A DNA stretch of 64,000 nucleotides from Arion vulgaris (Eukaryota; Mollusca; Gastropoda; Stylommatophora; Arionidae): positions 39,984,279 to 40,048,278 of the forward strand of contig CM036754.1 in the NCBI GenBank assembly GCA_020796225.1, given 5' to 3'. A model generated the notes under the pieces. The model was not told the origin of the DNA and did not search any database. It saw only the letters and a list, made by a program, of their open reading frames with translations. A program made the position numbers and the translations under genes. Below, piece after piece: positions 46,211 through 57,098 of this stretch; within the stretch, counting starts at the first letter, position 1; every line of letters begins with the position of its first letter.

Positions 46211-46337
46211 CACCTTTTCATTTGTAATTTGTTGTGACTTTTGGGCGCATTTATATTGCATTGTCTACGGTGTACTTGCTGTACATCATCTTAAAATTTG
46301 TTGCGAGCCGATATATCAGCTCGGAAGGACGAATGGG
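46211..46337 (-). mobile_element. TTAA-flanked miniature element, family of 63286
   Basis: A 127-bp segment between TTAA at 46207-46210 and 46338-46341. Internally it matches the reverse complement of 63286-63425: gcgcatttatattgca, tcttaaaatttgttgcgag and gatatatcagc. Right end inverted starts with CCC. This fits a piggyBac-like miniature element. Confidence 0.6.
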
Positions 46338-46344
46338 TTAAGTT

Positions 46345-46730
46345 GTCTGTTTAGTCATTTGTAGTTTAGTGTATCTCCATAAATGGATGTTATTGTTTAG
46401 ATAACAATGTGAAGGTAATAATGTAATGATATAGCATCACAGGAGTTTATAGCGTTAGAGGCTTCGTAGTACTAGGAATTAGAGTGCTAAAGGTCTTGCT
46501 GTACTTGGGATCAAAGTTCTAGAGCTCTTGAAGTACTGTGGATTAAATTGCTAAGAATTGAAGAATAGTACTAGGGATTAACATTCTAGAAGCCTCGCAG
46601 TACTATGGATTAAAGTTGTACAGCGATGATGTGGCCAGGTTATTTCTTCCCAACTTCTAAATATATAAATCGGATGAATTTATGATCACTAATTAAATCA
46701 AAGAAACAGATCGACTACTAATAACAAAAT
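46345..46730. other. Unassigned, with irregular short repeats
   Basis: Around 46440-46625 a loose motif recurs four times (gtagtactaggaattag / agtactgtggattaaa / gtactagggattaac / gtactatggattaaag) at 45-65-bp spacing. No other feature recognised. Confidence 0.45.
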
Positions 46731-46734
46731 TTCT

Positions 46735-47020
46735 AAGAAATGGTAGATGGAGATATGTTGGTAAACTCTGAGAAGAAATGGTAGATGGAGATATGTTGGT
46801 ATACTCTGAGAAAAAATGTTCAAAGGATAACAACGCAGGCATTGAAGGGGGAAACAAATGATTATAGAAAGAAAGGACGCCCTGGTGAACCCTGAAAAGA
46901 ACTTTACTGAGAGAGGCGACAAAAGATTTAGAAGAGATTGAACGAGATGTCAAGGATAAAACGATATGGAGAAATTGCTTGCAGGCCATATGAAACGTAT
47001 TACGTTACGAGTAGAATATA
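46735..47020 (+). mobile_element. LINE 3' end (family of 7795-8060)
   Basis: Two copies of a 46-bp piece (tagatggagatatgttggta) at 46743 and 46788, then RITTQALK, RKKGRPGEP and a tail with cgatatggagaaattgcttg. The same post-RT region has again started to duplicate locally, as in the 76-bp array. Confidence 0.7.
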
Positions 47021-47024
47021 TAAT

Positions 47025-47570
47025 TATAAACATAATATTTAAATTTATGTATACGCCAGTCAACTTGCACAGAATATAGAGTTTTTCAGGACTGCTGTTA
47101 TGAGAGTCGAGTTACGGAAGGGACAAGCTACTTGATGATGATGATGAAATATGTATACTAAATATGTCTTCTTTGTTTCATTGATCTTGGTACAATCAAT
47201 GACAATCTTCTATATTAAACAATAATGGGTTGCTATTTGAGCAGTTCACAAGTTTAGAAAAACAACAATATAATGATCAAATATGTGTATAATGACAACC
47301 TCATTAAACGAAAGTTCTAGAAAGGATATCAGCAACATCTAGTTTAGATTTCATCTTTTGCTGTCTAAAACAAGTCAACTGAACAGCACAAAATAGTTCA
47401 AAAATAACATGAACAAGCAACAGTTAAAAACTGAACATCATAAAGTTACTTAAGACTTATGTGTTTTCAAGTTTAAATATGTGGCAATTTTCATCTTAAC
47501 AAGACGGTCAATTGGCAAGTGTTTTACTGTGATAATTTCTGAGTTTTCGCTTTTCTCTCTTGTCTTTCTG
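47025..47570. other. Unassigned AT-rich DNA
   Basis: No repeat, domain or RNA recognised. Confidence 0.4.
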
Positions 47571-47579
47571 TTTATATAT

Positions 47580-47965
47580 AAGTCTCTTCTCAAAAGACTC
47601 TACGCCTTTTTGCAATGTTGATTTGCACATAACTCTGTCGTCAGTTAGTTTTTTTCTATTTATTGGTACCGATTGAAAAGTTCTTCACAGAGATTTTGCA
47701 AACCTTATATTTGAGCAGTGGTTTCCTTGGAGCCTCTTCCCCTCCGTAGTCCACATGACAATACATGTTGGGTTATGCAGCAATTGAACTTTATTCTCGC
47801 ATGTCCTAGCCATTTTAGTTTTCTTCTGCTGAGCATGTCTATGTTGCACGTTGCAGTACTTCAGAGTTGGTTATCTTGTCGTACCAACTGATGTTCATAA
47901 TCTTGCTGAAACATTGAAGGTGAAAGATGTTAAATCTTCTCTCGTGCCTTGAGTAAGACATTCAT
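47580..47965 (-). pseudogene. Possible LINE-derived fragment
   Basis: On the minus strand there are short coding-like stretches (a TCIVMWTTEG block near 47750 and VMCKSTLQKGVESFEK near 47600) of the kind seen in LINE C-termini with Arg/Lys-rich linkers. No decisive motif such as RGRPRxxW is intact. Confidence 0.3.
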
Positions 47966-48465
47966 GCTTCTGAGCTATAGAGCTTATGTTTCAAGTTCAC
48001 AATTTCAGTAAACATCTCCAGATTTACGCTATCTCACATTTTTTTCAAGAAATTCATGATAACGAGTATACCAATATTAAATGAAAAAGAAAAGATAAAA
48101 TGAAATGCAATCACTTGAAAAAATCATTCAGTTTAGTTAGTTTTGTTGTGATTCAAAAGAAAGTTATATATTGAAACATATTAACATGTTAGCAGATATT
48201 TACAGCAAGTTCATAAGAGTTATAACAAATCTGATTGTTTTATACATACATATGTTCGTGTATGCATCCTTGTATGTATGTCAGTATATATAAATGAGTT
48301 ATACAAATTACTGTAAATTCTCAAAACAGTAATTTTTTGCTTAGTTCAAGCTGGCAAGATGTTAGGATCGTGGTTGTAGGCTTCTGACGTAGTAGTTTGT
48401 AGGCTTATTACATAATAGTTTGTAGGCTTCTCACGTAATAGTTTAGTAACATTTTATTTTTAACA
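47966..48465. other. Unassigned AT-rich DNA with a small 30-bp repeat
   Basis: At 48375-48445 the phrase gtagtttgtaggctt recurs with 27-30-bp spacing (three copies). Nothing else recognised. Confidence 0.4.
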
Positions 48466-48860
48466 TGAGACCAATCTTCAGTAATGCTAGCTATGGGACC
48501 GATTTTCAGTAATACTAGCTATGGGACCAATTTTCAGTAATGCTAGCAATGGGACCAATTTTCAGTAATGCTAACTATGGGACCAATTTTCAGTAATGCT
48601 AACTATGGGACCAATCTTCAGTAATGCAAGCTATGGGACCAATCTTCAGTAATACTAGCTATGGGACCAATCTTCAGTAATGCAAGCTATGGTACCAATC
48701 TTCAGTAATACTAGCTATGGGACCAATCTTCAGTAATGCTAGCTATGGGACCAATCTTCAGTAATGCTAGCTATGGGACCAATCTTCAGTAATGCTAGCT
48801 ATGGGACCAATCTTCAGTAGATGGACAATCTTCAGTAATGCAAGACCAACCAATTCTCTG
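48465..48860. repeat. 28-bp minisatellite, about 13 copies
   Basis: The unit is gggaccaatcttcagtaatg plus ctagctat. Variants include ttttcag, caagctat and ctaactat, with irregular units at 48815-48870. Confidence 0.95.
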
Positions 48861-49029
48861 TGGTGCTAGCTATGATATGCTATTATCTTCAACGAAAAAT
48901 GACACAACGAATCACATTTCATTAACTCCAGAGCGTGGTGCTTATAAGATAAAAAAAATGTTCAACGGGGAGTGAGAACTACTTCGACCTCACGCAAAAA
49001 AAAATACTTTACAATTTAAGAGATGTGGG

Positions 49030-49290
49030 AAATCCGCGATAGTATAGTAGTTAGTGTACTTGCTTCTGAGGTGTATAGTCTGGGTTCAGTTCTATAGTGA
49101 GTCGGACATTTTCTCCTATCGTTACTGCTCTCTTGTCAACTCATTTGGATACAATAAAAGCAGTTGGAAGTAAGCACTGGCGGCGGGATGTTGACAACTT
49201 TAACTATCGTGTATGGTTGGTCAATGACAAATACGGGTGTATTCTTTATTCTCCCATATACCTCATGGTATGAACCGCAGTCCCTGGTAA
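49030..49290 (+). mobile_element. SINE-A copy
   Basis: A-box-like gcgatagtatagtagttag and B-box-like tgggttcagttcta, then tactgctctcttgtcaactc and ggcggcgggatgttgac, ending cctcatggtatgaaccgc. This aligns with 40722-40930, and its end with the start of 8640-8870 inverted. Confidence 0.7.
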
Positions 49291-49334
49291 CATAAAGCAG
49301 AATAGCTTAGCCGACAAACCGGAAATTCCTGTTA

Positions 49335-49630
49335 GGTGGGGGCTGTTTTTTGTATATGTTTGATAAAACAGTGTACGTTGTTTTGGCAATTTTACTCAAT
49401 TCTACACTTCCTGGTTATTTATTGGTGAAAATGTTAATAATACTGATATTCCTTAGTTTTAAACTTAATTTGTAAGATAAGATAACATTAATTTAGCATT
49501 TTTTGTTGTTTTTAAAATGAATTAGTCTTTATATAACAACAATGCGAGATCACGCGACAGTTGGGGTCTTATTTCCTAGAATTTTTACCTGAACCCGCCG
49601 GCCGTATATTTATCGGAGGTCATGTATGAA
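49335..49630 (+). repeat. Dispersed ~300-bp repeat, copy 3
   Basis: Matches 32445-32735: ggcaattttactcaattcta, tggttatttattggtgaaaa, aatttagcattttttgttg, then gttggggtcttatttcc. It directly follows a SINE-A, as the 1-100 copy directly borders one, so the two may travel together. Confidence 0.65.
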
Positions 49631-49834
49631 CACAGGTTATTGTACTTTAGTTATGAGAGATCTATCACATAACGTTACGTGACAATATGGGACATAATAC
49701 TTGCGACATTAGACAAACCAAGCATTTTGCTAGGTGAACAACAGAGAAGACGTCTTGATATTAAGATTCAGTACTGACAGTAATATATTAAGATATCACT
49801 TTTTGAACAAATTAAAAATATAAGCAGTAGCAGT

Positions 49835-50395
49835 AATGGTGGTAGTAGTAGTAGCAGTAGTAGTAGCAGATGCAGTGTTAGTAGTAGCAGGAATATTAGT
49901 AGTAGTAGTAGTAGCAGTAGTAGTAGTAGCTGTAATAGCAGCTGTAATAGTAGCAGTAGCGGTAATGTCGTAGTCATAGTAGTAGTAGCAGATGCAGTGT
50001 TAGTAGTAGTAGTAGTAATATTAGTAGTAGTAGTAGCAGTAGTTGCAGCAGTAGAGCAGTAGTAGTAGTAGTAGTAGTAGGAGGAGGAGGAGCAGTAGGT
50101 AGTAGTAGGTTAGGTTAGTAGAGTAGTAGGAGGAGGGGGCAGTAGTAGTAGTGTTAGTAGTAGTTAGTAGTAGTAGTAGTAGTAGTATAGTAGTAGTAGT
50201 AGTAGTAGTAGGAGAGGATAGTGTGTGAGCAGTAGTAGTAGTAGTTAGTAGTAGTAGACCTGTAGTAGTATTAGTGTTTAGTATCAGTAGTAGTGTAGTA
50301 GAGTAGTAGTATTTGTCGTAGTGTATGTTTAGTAGTAGTAGTAGTAGTGTAGTAATAAGTAGTAGTAGTTATTAGTAGTAGTAGTATTAAAGGGG
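49835..50395. repeat. (TAG)n trinucleotide tract, ~560 bp
   Basis: Impure GTA/TAG repeats interspersed with cag, agg and gtt units. The longest pure runs are about 30 bases. It gives Leu-rich minus-strand frames that are not genes. Confidence 0.95.
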
Positions 50396-51140
50396 GTAGC
50401 TACGAAATATATTCTACAGACTACATTCCACTGCTATAAAAGCATTATAGTATTACAGAACATAACAGGGGCGTAACAAAAGACAAATATTACAACATCT
50501 TTAAGCGTGCTGCAAAATTATTCATTTTGTTGAATAAAAAATAAAAAATATGGAAGCATTGAAATGTCAGGAAATGTAATGAGCATACATATAGACAGTT
50601 TGCTCGTAACTGATCAAGGAAAAACCTTTCAAAAATATAGAACTCTTAACAAAATGATGGACTTTTGTTTTTGATAACTGTTATTGTATACTAAGTTTTA
50701 TTGATTGTTCATGATCTTTAACCTTTTCAAGTATTAGCTGTGAATCTGACAAAATCCAACCTAGATATTAAGCTATTTATGATTGTTAAATACTGTAATT
50801 ATTATAAATACAATGAGATGGGAAAGCGAGATGCTTTCATGCGATTTGGTAAAATAAAAGACGAAAATAATTGTCGATACGTGTCACGTAATATGATTAT
50901 TCGAAGAAAGGAAAATTGAAAATTTAAGAAATAAATTAAATTAAATCAGTTTAAAAAAATCATTTTATGTGTCAACCATCTTTGAATCATTATAGATTTG
51001 ATTATTATTGTTTATTTTCTTTTTTCCATTTCTAATTTTTCGCAGTTATTTCGTTTTTAGTCAGATATTTACGTGCAGTTAGGGATTTATTGTCTAAATG
51101 TATATGTTATGTCTGCTGTTTAAGAAGTGAATTTCTTCCC
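50396..51140. other. Unassigned AT-rich DNA
   Basis: No repeat or coding domain recognised. Strongly AT-rich with many stops in all frames. Confidence 0.45.
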
Positions 51141-51144
51141 TTAT

Positions 51145-51290
51145 GATGTATCCTTTGCTTGATAAAGATCTTTTGGTCGAAACGTCACTGTGTATTGTTA
51201 TTGTTTTTGTACGTTGTAAAACTACAGTACTTTGTCTTTTACGTGTTTCACCATTGCTACATAGTTTTACTGCAGTCTTCCTTTATATCA
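51145..51290 (+). mobile_element. Penelope-like element end, hammerhead-like motif, copy 2
   Basis: ttgataaagatcttttggtc followed by gaaacgtc at 51159-51186, then attgttattgtttttg, gtaaaactacagtactttg and catagttttactgcag. It is in the same order as 44660-44525 inverted. GATC and GGTC on either side of TTTT can pair (one G-T), giving a stem where hammerhead stem II would be. Confidence 0.5.
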
Positions 51291-51504
51291 ATATTACTAT
51301 CTTTGAGTTATAAAAACGTTAATGGTAAATGACGTTATCATTATAATTGTTGCAATGCAAAGAGAATATAGCTAGACAGATATTGCTAGGAACAGCACAA
51401 AGAACTGTTCAACGAGATCTACATATATTTATCAAATTTAAATAAAATATGGAGCTCAGTTATATAGTTTTAAAAATGAATTGCGATTTTTCAATTCCAA
51501 TATG

Positions 51505-51712
51505 AATCAATGGACTAGAGCAAAGACTCAGGTTCAATCCACTGCAAGGTCGATGCCTTTTTTTCTGTACGGAGTATAAAGAAAAATCATAACCTGAACA
51601 GTTTTGCGGCGACTGTACTAACCATGTATCTAAAACAGTCTACAGACATATGTCCCCTTTATCCTACACCGCCTAAAAAGTGGCATTACAGGCAGTAACG
51701 GCAGCTTAATGT
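51505..51712 (+). mobile_element. SINE-G copy
   Basis: A B-box-like ggttcaatccactgc, then cataacctgaacag, tttgcggcgactgtactaac and a cctacaccgcctaaaaagtg end with ggcagtaacggcag. Matches 60085-60312. Confidence 0.75.
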
Positions 51713-51714
51713 TG

Positions 51715-52142
51715 TACCAATTTTAACATATGCCAGTGAGATTTGGAAAATGGTAAAATATATCGAATGTAATTTTAATGCATTTGAAAATAGATGTTTG
51801 CTAAAAATAATGAACATAAAAGGAGACGAATTCAGAAGTGATGGAATCAGAGAAATGTCTGATCAAAAACTAGTAGAAAAAAACATTATAAGAAAGAGAA
51901 GATGGAGATATGTTGGACATACTCTTATAAGAAAGTACCAACGACTTAAGTCTTCTACAACAGAACATCAGTCAAGAAGGCTAGAGAAAGACCACGAAAA
52001 CATAAATAGATGACATAGCAGACTCCTGTCAAAGAGCAAAAATAACAATCACCCAAGCTACCAGAACAGCGCAAGACAAAAACAGAAAACCACGACACTG
52101 GGCAACAATCCGGTAGCAGTGTGACGACAAAAGAAGAAGAAG
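51715..52142 (+). mobile_element. Chimeric LINE 3' fragment
   Basis: The first 300 bp encode LTYASEIWKMVKYIE, FENRCLLKIMNIKGDEF and KRRWRYVGHTLIRK, matching 8900-9120. From about 52005 the sequence switches to the different LINE end seen at 27150-27275 (gcagactcctgtcaaagagc, gaacagcgcaagacaaaaac, gtgacgacaaaagaagaag). The two parts belong to families with distinct ends elsewhere in the window. Confidence 0.7.
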
Positions 52143-52304
52143 ATCAGCGACTTAAAAACTATAGTGAGACAAATAGTTCAAGAAAAAAATGATTCCTTAC
52201 AATAAAACGAGACAAGAATTTTACTGATTACATCTATTATTCACCATCTTCTTTATTGTTTTGTTGATGTCAGTTATATAACTTTGGTAGTATCTTATTG
52301 TTTG

Positions 52305-52400
52305 TTTTGTCTGTGGCTTAGGGGATAGTGACTCGGTCTATTAACCCTGACGTTCTGAGTTTGAATCCCACACCGGACAGGTTGGTTGTAAATTGTTTCC
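52305..52400 (+). mobile_element. tRNA-derived SINE-H-like head
   Basis: tgtggcttaggggatagtga serves as A-box region and gagtttgaatcccaca as B-box region, with gacgttct between. The arms do not pair as a functional tRNA. Confidence 0.5.
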
Positions 52401-52404
52401 TGAT

Positions 52405-52900
52405 TCATCATTTTGTTAGGTTTATATTTGAAATTTAAAACAAAAGGACGAGGACACCACCCGTTCAAAAGCAATGGCAAACTACTGAACGTAATTATGC
52501 CTAGAAAATCACAAAGCCTTAAAAAGCTGGGATTGATTCGTAAAGTCCTATAAAAGATATGCAATTAACTTTATATTACCTATATAACGTTGTTAGTATC
52601 TTATTGTCCATGAACAACAGTTCTTCTACTTTGGGTACATTTGACTTCTTTCACTATATTATATTTTTACATCAAGCTATGGGGAGTTCTCTCAAGGAAC
52701 TCCAACTGACATGAAGCTTCATAGAGGCAATCCAACTTATGATTTAGACGAGCATACGAAACCGAACGCAAACAAGAAATATATCTTTAGACAATGTTCC
52801 ATATTTTTTTTTTCGTTATTCTTTGATTCCGTTTTGTTGTTCTTCTTCTACATCCGTATTTTTTTAACGACATTTTAGCTAATTTTGGAGGTGAATTTGC
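52405..52900. other. Unassigned
   Basis: The SINE body may run to about 52560, but no second copy was found. An oligo(T) run lies at 52804-52813. No gene is evident. Confidence 0.4.
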
Positions 52901-52904
52901 ATAT

Positions 52905-53150
52905 GTGTTGCCGGAGAGCAACGAATATTAGCACTGCAATCTACAAGGTACGTCGTAAGACGCAACTAAGTTATATTTAGGAAGCTACCATAGTAAATAA
53001 AAAGCGTTGCAGAAATCGGATAGCTGGCGGCCTACTTGTAGACGCATAACTGGCACAACATACAATCGCTCTTAAGCTTAGATCACATACAAATCACAAA
53101 GAGTGGTTAACAAGTGATCGATATGGAGCGGAAGAAGAAGAAATTGAATT
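52905..53150 (+). mobile_element. SINE-B2 copy
   Basis: Matches 30530-30785: gcaacgaatattagcactgc, aaggtacgtcgtaagacgc, aaaaagcgttgcagaaatcg, ggcacaacatacaatcgctc, gatatggagcggaagaaga. Confidence 0.75.
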
Positions 53151-53194
53151 TTACTTATGTTATGCTGCTTATCTGTAATCGAACCTTGTTATAT

Positions 53195-53262
53195 TTAACA
53201 CATTTATTGATTGATTGATCGAGTGGTTGATTGATTGATTGATTGATAGGATAATCATAATT
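53195..53262. repeat. (TGAT)n run with SINE-D-like flank
   Basis: About 45 bases of ttga/tgat repeats, followed by ggataatcataattgc as in other SINE-D copies. Confidence 0.6.
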
Positions 53263-53264
53263 GC

Positions 53265-53390
53265 AAAGCGATAAATATCGGACTTCATTTCTTAGAAGAT
53301 ATTGAACGAGTTGCACAGGATAGATTGGTATGGATAAATTATTTGCAGGCCGTAGGTAACATGTAACGGTACGAAACAAATACAATAAAG
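53265..53390 (+). mobile_element. LINE 3' end (family of 7795-8060)
   Basis: Matches the last 120 bp of that family: aatatcggacttcatttctt, gaacgagttgcacaggatag, gcaggccgtaggtaac and an AT-rich end. Confidence 0.65.
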
Positions 53391-53489
53391 CCTATTTTTA
53401 TTCTCAATTTAGCAGTACACAAATGTGGGGGTAAAATCTTCTTCAAAACAAGAATTTTTAACAAGATGTGGATGTAAACAGCGTGTCAT

Positions 53490-53775
53490 CATTATCAAAT
53501 AGCTTGTTCTGACCAGAACTTTGCCACCCCAATAGTCCTTCCGAATTTCTCTCTCTCTCATGTGTCAGATGTCCCAACTCTGCAGCCGTTATATTCAAAC
53601 CATCAGTTACATCCTGAATCCATCTGTTTCGTAGTCTTCCTCTTCTTCTCTTTGCTGGTATGTCTCCTTCTATGATGGTCTTCTCCAGCCCTTCTTGTCT
53701 TGAAGTTCAATTTGTTCTTTCTTATTTGTAGCAAAATATCGTAACATTGTTTAATCTTGTGTTTACTGTCGAACA
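53490..53775 (-). pseudogene. LINE 3' ORF fragment
   Basis: On the minus strand: LEKTIIEGDIPAKRRRGRLR then NRWIQDVTDGL and a NITAAELGHL-like run. This is the RGRxxxRWIQDV pattern of a LINE C-terminus. The 58265-58510 fragment is a related family. Confidence 0.8.
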
Positions 53776-53949
53776 AAATTTAACTGTGAAGCGTCGTCAA
53801 TGTCAACAATTGCCAGAATGAGGCTCTAACAATAAAACATTCTAGCACTAAATTATTAAAAAGATGTTTACGTAACACAACTGTGAGTTAGTCTTTAGAT
53901 ATGAAACAAATTATTTTGTAGGACACTACCGTTTTAACATAGTAACTTG

Positions 53950-53954
<5 letters not shown>

Positions 53955-53992
<38 letters not shown>
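53955..53992. repeat. (TA)n microsatellite
   Basis: About 36 bases of uninterrupted TA. Strand assignment is meaningless. Confidence 0.95.
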
Positions 53993-53995
<3 letters not shown>

Positions 53996-54052
53996 TAAAC
54001 TAGTTCTATAAGGAAATTGTAAGTAGTCTATTGGCAGTGAACAGGGTTGATT

Positions 54053-54310
54053 GGGGGAGGTCTCTGTGACGTAGTAGTTAGATGCTAGCCTTCCGTTCCA
54101 TATATACTCGGTTTGCACCCTTGTAGATCCATTGCGGTATTTCTTCAGAGATATCTGATCTCAGTGTAGGTGAGATCCAGTACCTAGTCCAATCGGAGAC
54201 GGACGATAATACGAAGGTCCCGTTTTTAAGTTGAGCACGTAAAAGAACCCATTTCAGTTCAGAATCGAGAAGTTCATGTTTTAAGGGCGCTGCCCGGGCA
54301 AAATTGATTA
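54053..54310 (+). mobile_element. SINE-F copy
   Basis: The head ggtctctgtgacgtagtagt is followed by a B-box-like cggtttgcaccctt, then gtgtaggtgagatcc, gtccaatcggagacggacg, gagcacgtaaaagaaccc and a gcgctgcccgggcaa end. Confidence 0.8.
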
Positions 54311-54359
54311 GAAATATTTTTAATAAAAATTCTTGTAAAATATTTTCCCTATCTTCTAA

Positions 54360-54480
54360 ATTACATCGTGCACTCCCGCTGTGATCTTCCTGTGTAAGAA
54401 CGAGATCTGAGCACAAATTTTTACTCACAGAAGTGCAATAATGATTGTCCTATCAATCAATCAATAAATAACCCAGTCAA
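54360..54480 (-). mobile_element. SINE-D copy, partial
   Basis: Inverted: cttcctgtgtaagaacgaga, tcacagaagtgcaataatga, then (AATC)n. It abuts the 3' side of the SINE-F copy. Confidence 0.55.
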
Positions 54481-54484
54481 TCAT

Positions 54485-55330
54485 GGATTGGTAGTACACA
54501 CGAACGATGCTCAGGTTCCGATACAGTAGATACGTTTGTCATCCCAGCTGAAAAGGTGAGCTTTCCTTTCTTTAAGTTGAAGAGCTTTCCTTTCTATCGC
54601 CTGCATAGCATGTGACAGCGATAATAGGGAAAGCATATCTTCACGCAAAAAATATGTTAAAGGTGACCTACCATGCGCCTATACAACTCCTGAATTCATA
54701 GCAAATAAGCATAGTATGAATTTATAACATTTGTGTGAAATGGTGTTCCTTACTTATTTTTATAATAACATACCAACTGCTAAAAAATATGACAAATGAC
54801 TTTCAAAGCTTTCATACAAGTATCTTAATTTAGAATAGTAAGGACATAAATTTCACCTGTTGTACGATGTTGATAATAATTAAACACCTTGATGTTATGT
54901 TTTGTTATTCGATCGACATATTGGGCATTCCCATGCGTGATCCGTCCTCTGCTAAAGCAGCCATCCCAAAGTCTCCTTGCTCACCGTACCCACAAGAAGT
55001 TGATTAGTATATCTTCTCTCTCTACCACGAAGAATGTCCAAACTGAATTCCTAATTCTCGCAATGGGTCCAGTGTCAGATATTCACCTTGATTTTCTTCA
55101 TTTTCGATACTCCAGAAATGGTGTTTTTGTGTAAGTTTGAAAGTGATTTAGAAGTATTTTTCTCTTGAATTTCAGCACAAATTACTATCTCTCTAAAGTT
55201 TAAAACTCCAGCCAAAGTGTCTTTCTCTGTTTTCACATCAAGTTAGGGTTTTCTGTATTCGTAACAACTCGAGCAGAAGAACAGTTTCTATCTCTTAGAT
55301 AGTAGAACGTTGGTTTTGTTGTATATTGAA
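54485..55330. other. Unassigned; candidate unique DNA upstream of a SINE head
   Basis: An 81-codon open frame at 54889-55134 has no domain I recognise and no splice-supported context. No repeats seen. Confidence 0.45.
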
Positions 55331-55334
55331 ATGT

Positions 55335-55425
55335 TTCGTAGGTCTATATGGCGAAGTGGTTAAGATCTTGCCTGGCGTACTGACGGCTGTAGGTTCGAAT
55401 CCAGACCGAGTCACATGATAAATTT
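55335..55425 (+). mobile_element. tRNA-derived SINE-H head, best preserved
   Basis: tatggcgaagtggttaagat (A-box region) and taggttcgaatccagac (B-box region) are 33 bases apart, as in a tRNA gene. The acceptor and T stems do not pair, and a gagtcacatg extension follows, as at 30340. It is therefore a SINE head or tRNA pseudogene, not a tRNA gene. Confidence 0.6.
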
Positions 55426-55504
55426 CGTAGAAGTCTCTTCAGTCAAAAGTTGTTTATAACGATTTATAACGGACTGAATCCTTTCTTTCCTTTACCAAAG
55501 AAAA

Positions 55505-55800
55505 TGTTCTCTTTCTGTCTTGTTCTCCGTTGATTGAATCACTTCGACTCTTGTATAAGCTTAGAGTTCATGGAGAACTATCTTTCTGTCTTGTTCTCCG
55601 TTGATTGAATCACTTCGAATCTTGTATAAGCTTAGAGTTCATGGAGAACTATCTTTCTGTCTTGTTCTCCGTTGATTGAATCACTTCGAATCTTGTATAA
55701 GCTTAGAGTTCATGGAGAACTATCTTTCTGTCTTGTTCTCCGTTGATTAAAACACTTCGACTCTTGTATAAGCTTAGAGTTCATGGAGAACTATCTTTCT
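55505..55800. repeat. 71-bp tandem repeat, 4 copies
   Basis: Units begin ctttctgtcttgttctccgt at 55511, 55582, 55653 and 55724, and include gcttagagttcatggagaac. They are nearly identical. Diverged shorter motifs (aagtgtcatt..tctg) continue to about 55970. Confidence 0.95.
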
Positions 55801-55969
55801 CTGTGAATACAACACGCTTGTAAATTCCTTAAAATTAACATTATTGCAGAAGTGTCATTTTCTGCAATTACACCACACTATTTCTTTAAATTTAATCAAC
55901 ACTGAAAATTAAGTGTCATTCTCTGTGATTACATCAACACCGAAAGTGTCATTTCTCTGAAACTTCAAC

Positions 55970-56890
55970 TCAATTAAACACTTCAGATTATGAAATGTGA
56001 AGATAATTATAATTTATAGAGAAAAGTTGAATTCCAAAATTCATTTTGTTGTTAACCGAGTTCTTAAAATGTAGTTCTGTATGAGCGTATCACAGTTGAT
56101 ATAGACATAGATGGTGAAGATCTACATCATACAACATTCGATGCGGAGACGCTATTTCATGCAACTTCATCTGGGAAAACCCGCTAATGAATGTACTTTG
56201 TCACCAATAGTGCTTCTGTCAACTTACAGGCAATGTGTGAATCAATAGGAAATTACAAAACCCGCACAGGTTTCCAAATCTTCACGAAACAATTATTCTT
56301 GAACAGATGTGTAGTGAGAATTTCAAACATGTTCCAATTTTGACAGAAAAGTGAAAAATCCTGTCAGGAAATCACGAACGGCGAGACATTTGAAAGGAGA
56401 ATTGTAAATTGACTCCTTTATTCTCAGTATTCTGTTTTGTTTATAATGGTAGTGTTTTGACGTGTGTACTGTTTTCAACGGAGATGATTCCAGTTATTAA
56501 AACAACACGGTGCGGCTGTTTGTCGTTTGCGCAATATAATTTCTAGCATTGAAATCAATCATGGATAATAATCATAATATACAACAAGTTTAGAACAGCA
56601 TTTAAAAATAATTCTTGTTGTTGTCTATACAGAATAAAAACAACACAAGAAACTGAGATAAGGAGATAGGAATTAACGAAAGGGATGTCACTCTGTTTAT
56701 GTACAATAAAGATCAAAAGTGTGGATGGATGTTTTGTTGTTCTTTCTTAGTGAAGAATGCTTGTTTAGTTTGTTGAGAGAGTCTGGTGATGAAGTTTAGA
56801 ATATTAGTAATGTAACTTGGCCAAATTCACTGAATGAAGTGTTAAACCATGATGTCTTGAATCCTTACATAAAATCAACTTGCTTTGTTA
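55970..56890. other. Unassigned DNA downstream of the homeobox gene
   Basis: Neither repeats nor coding domains recognised. On the gene's strand this is 3'-flanking or distal 3' UTR. It is a plausible place for regulatory sequence, but none can be identified by eye. Confidence 0.4.
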
Positions 56891-56904
56891 TTTGTGGGTT
56901 GTTT

Positions 56905-56914
56905 TTTATTTATT
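56905..56914 (-). terminator. Candidate polyadenylation signal of the Nkx2.1-like gene
   Basis: On the minus strand two overlapping AATAAA hexamers (AATAAATAAA) lie about 185 bases past the TAA stop. The interval between has no recognised repeat, so it could be a short 3' UTR. Other downstream signals are possible, and no transcript evidence is available here. Confidence 0.4.
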
Positions 56915-57098
56915 AATAATTGCGTGAAATGTCGAGGGCGTTTTTTTTTCATTTTTACACGCGCCCAATAAAAATGGGAGATTTGTTTCGTGTAAATTTA
57001 ACTCAAGTTGGCATCAATGATTAAAAGTGTTGCCGCCACTGATTTTAGTTAGTCACGACAGGAGCAAGGTAGACAGTATATACGTAGGACATATACTA

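Noticed and set aside
54889..55134. 81-codon frame as a candidate exon
   Set aside because: No recognisable domain, and no convincing acceptor-donor pair around it.
55335..55410. Possible tRNA gene with A and B boxes
   Set aside because: Box spacing is right, but the acceptor and T stems do not pair. The block also recurs inverted at 30340-30440 with the same non-tRNA extension. It is a SINE head.
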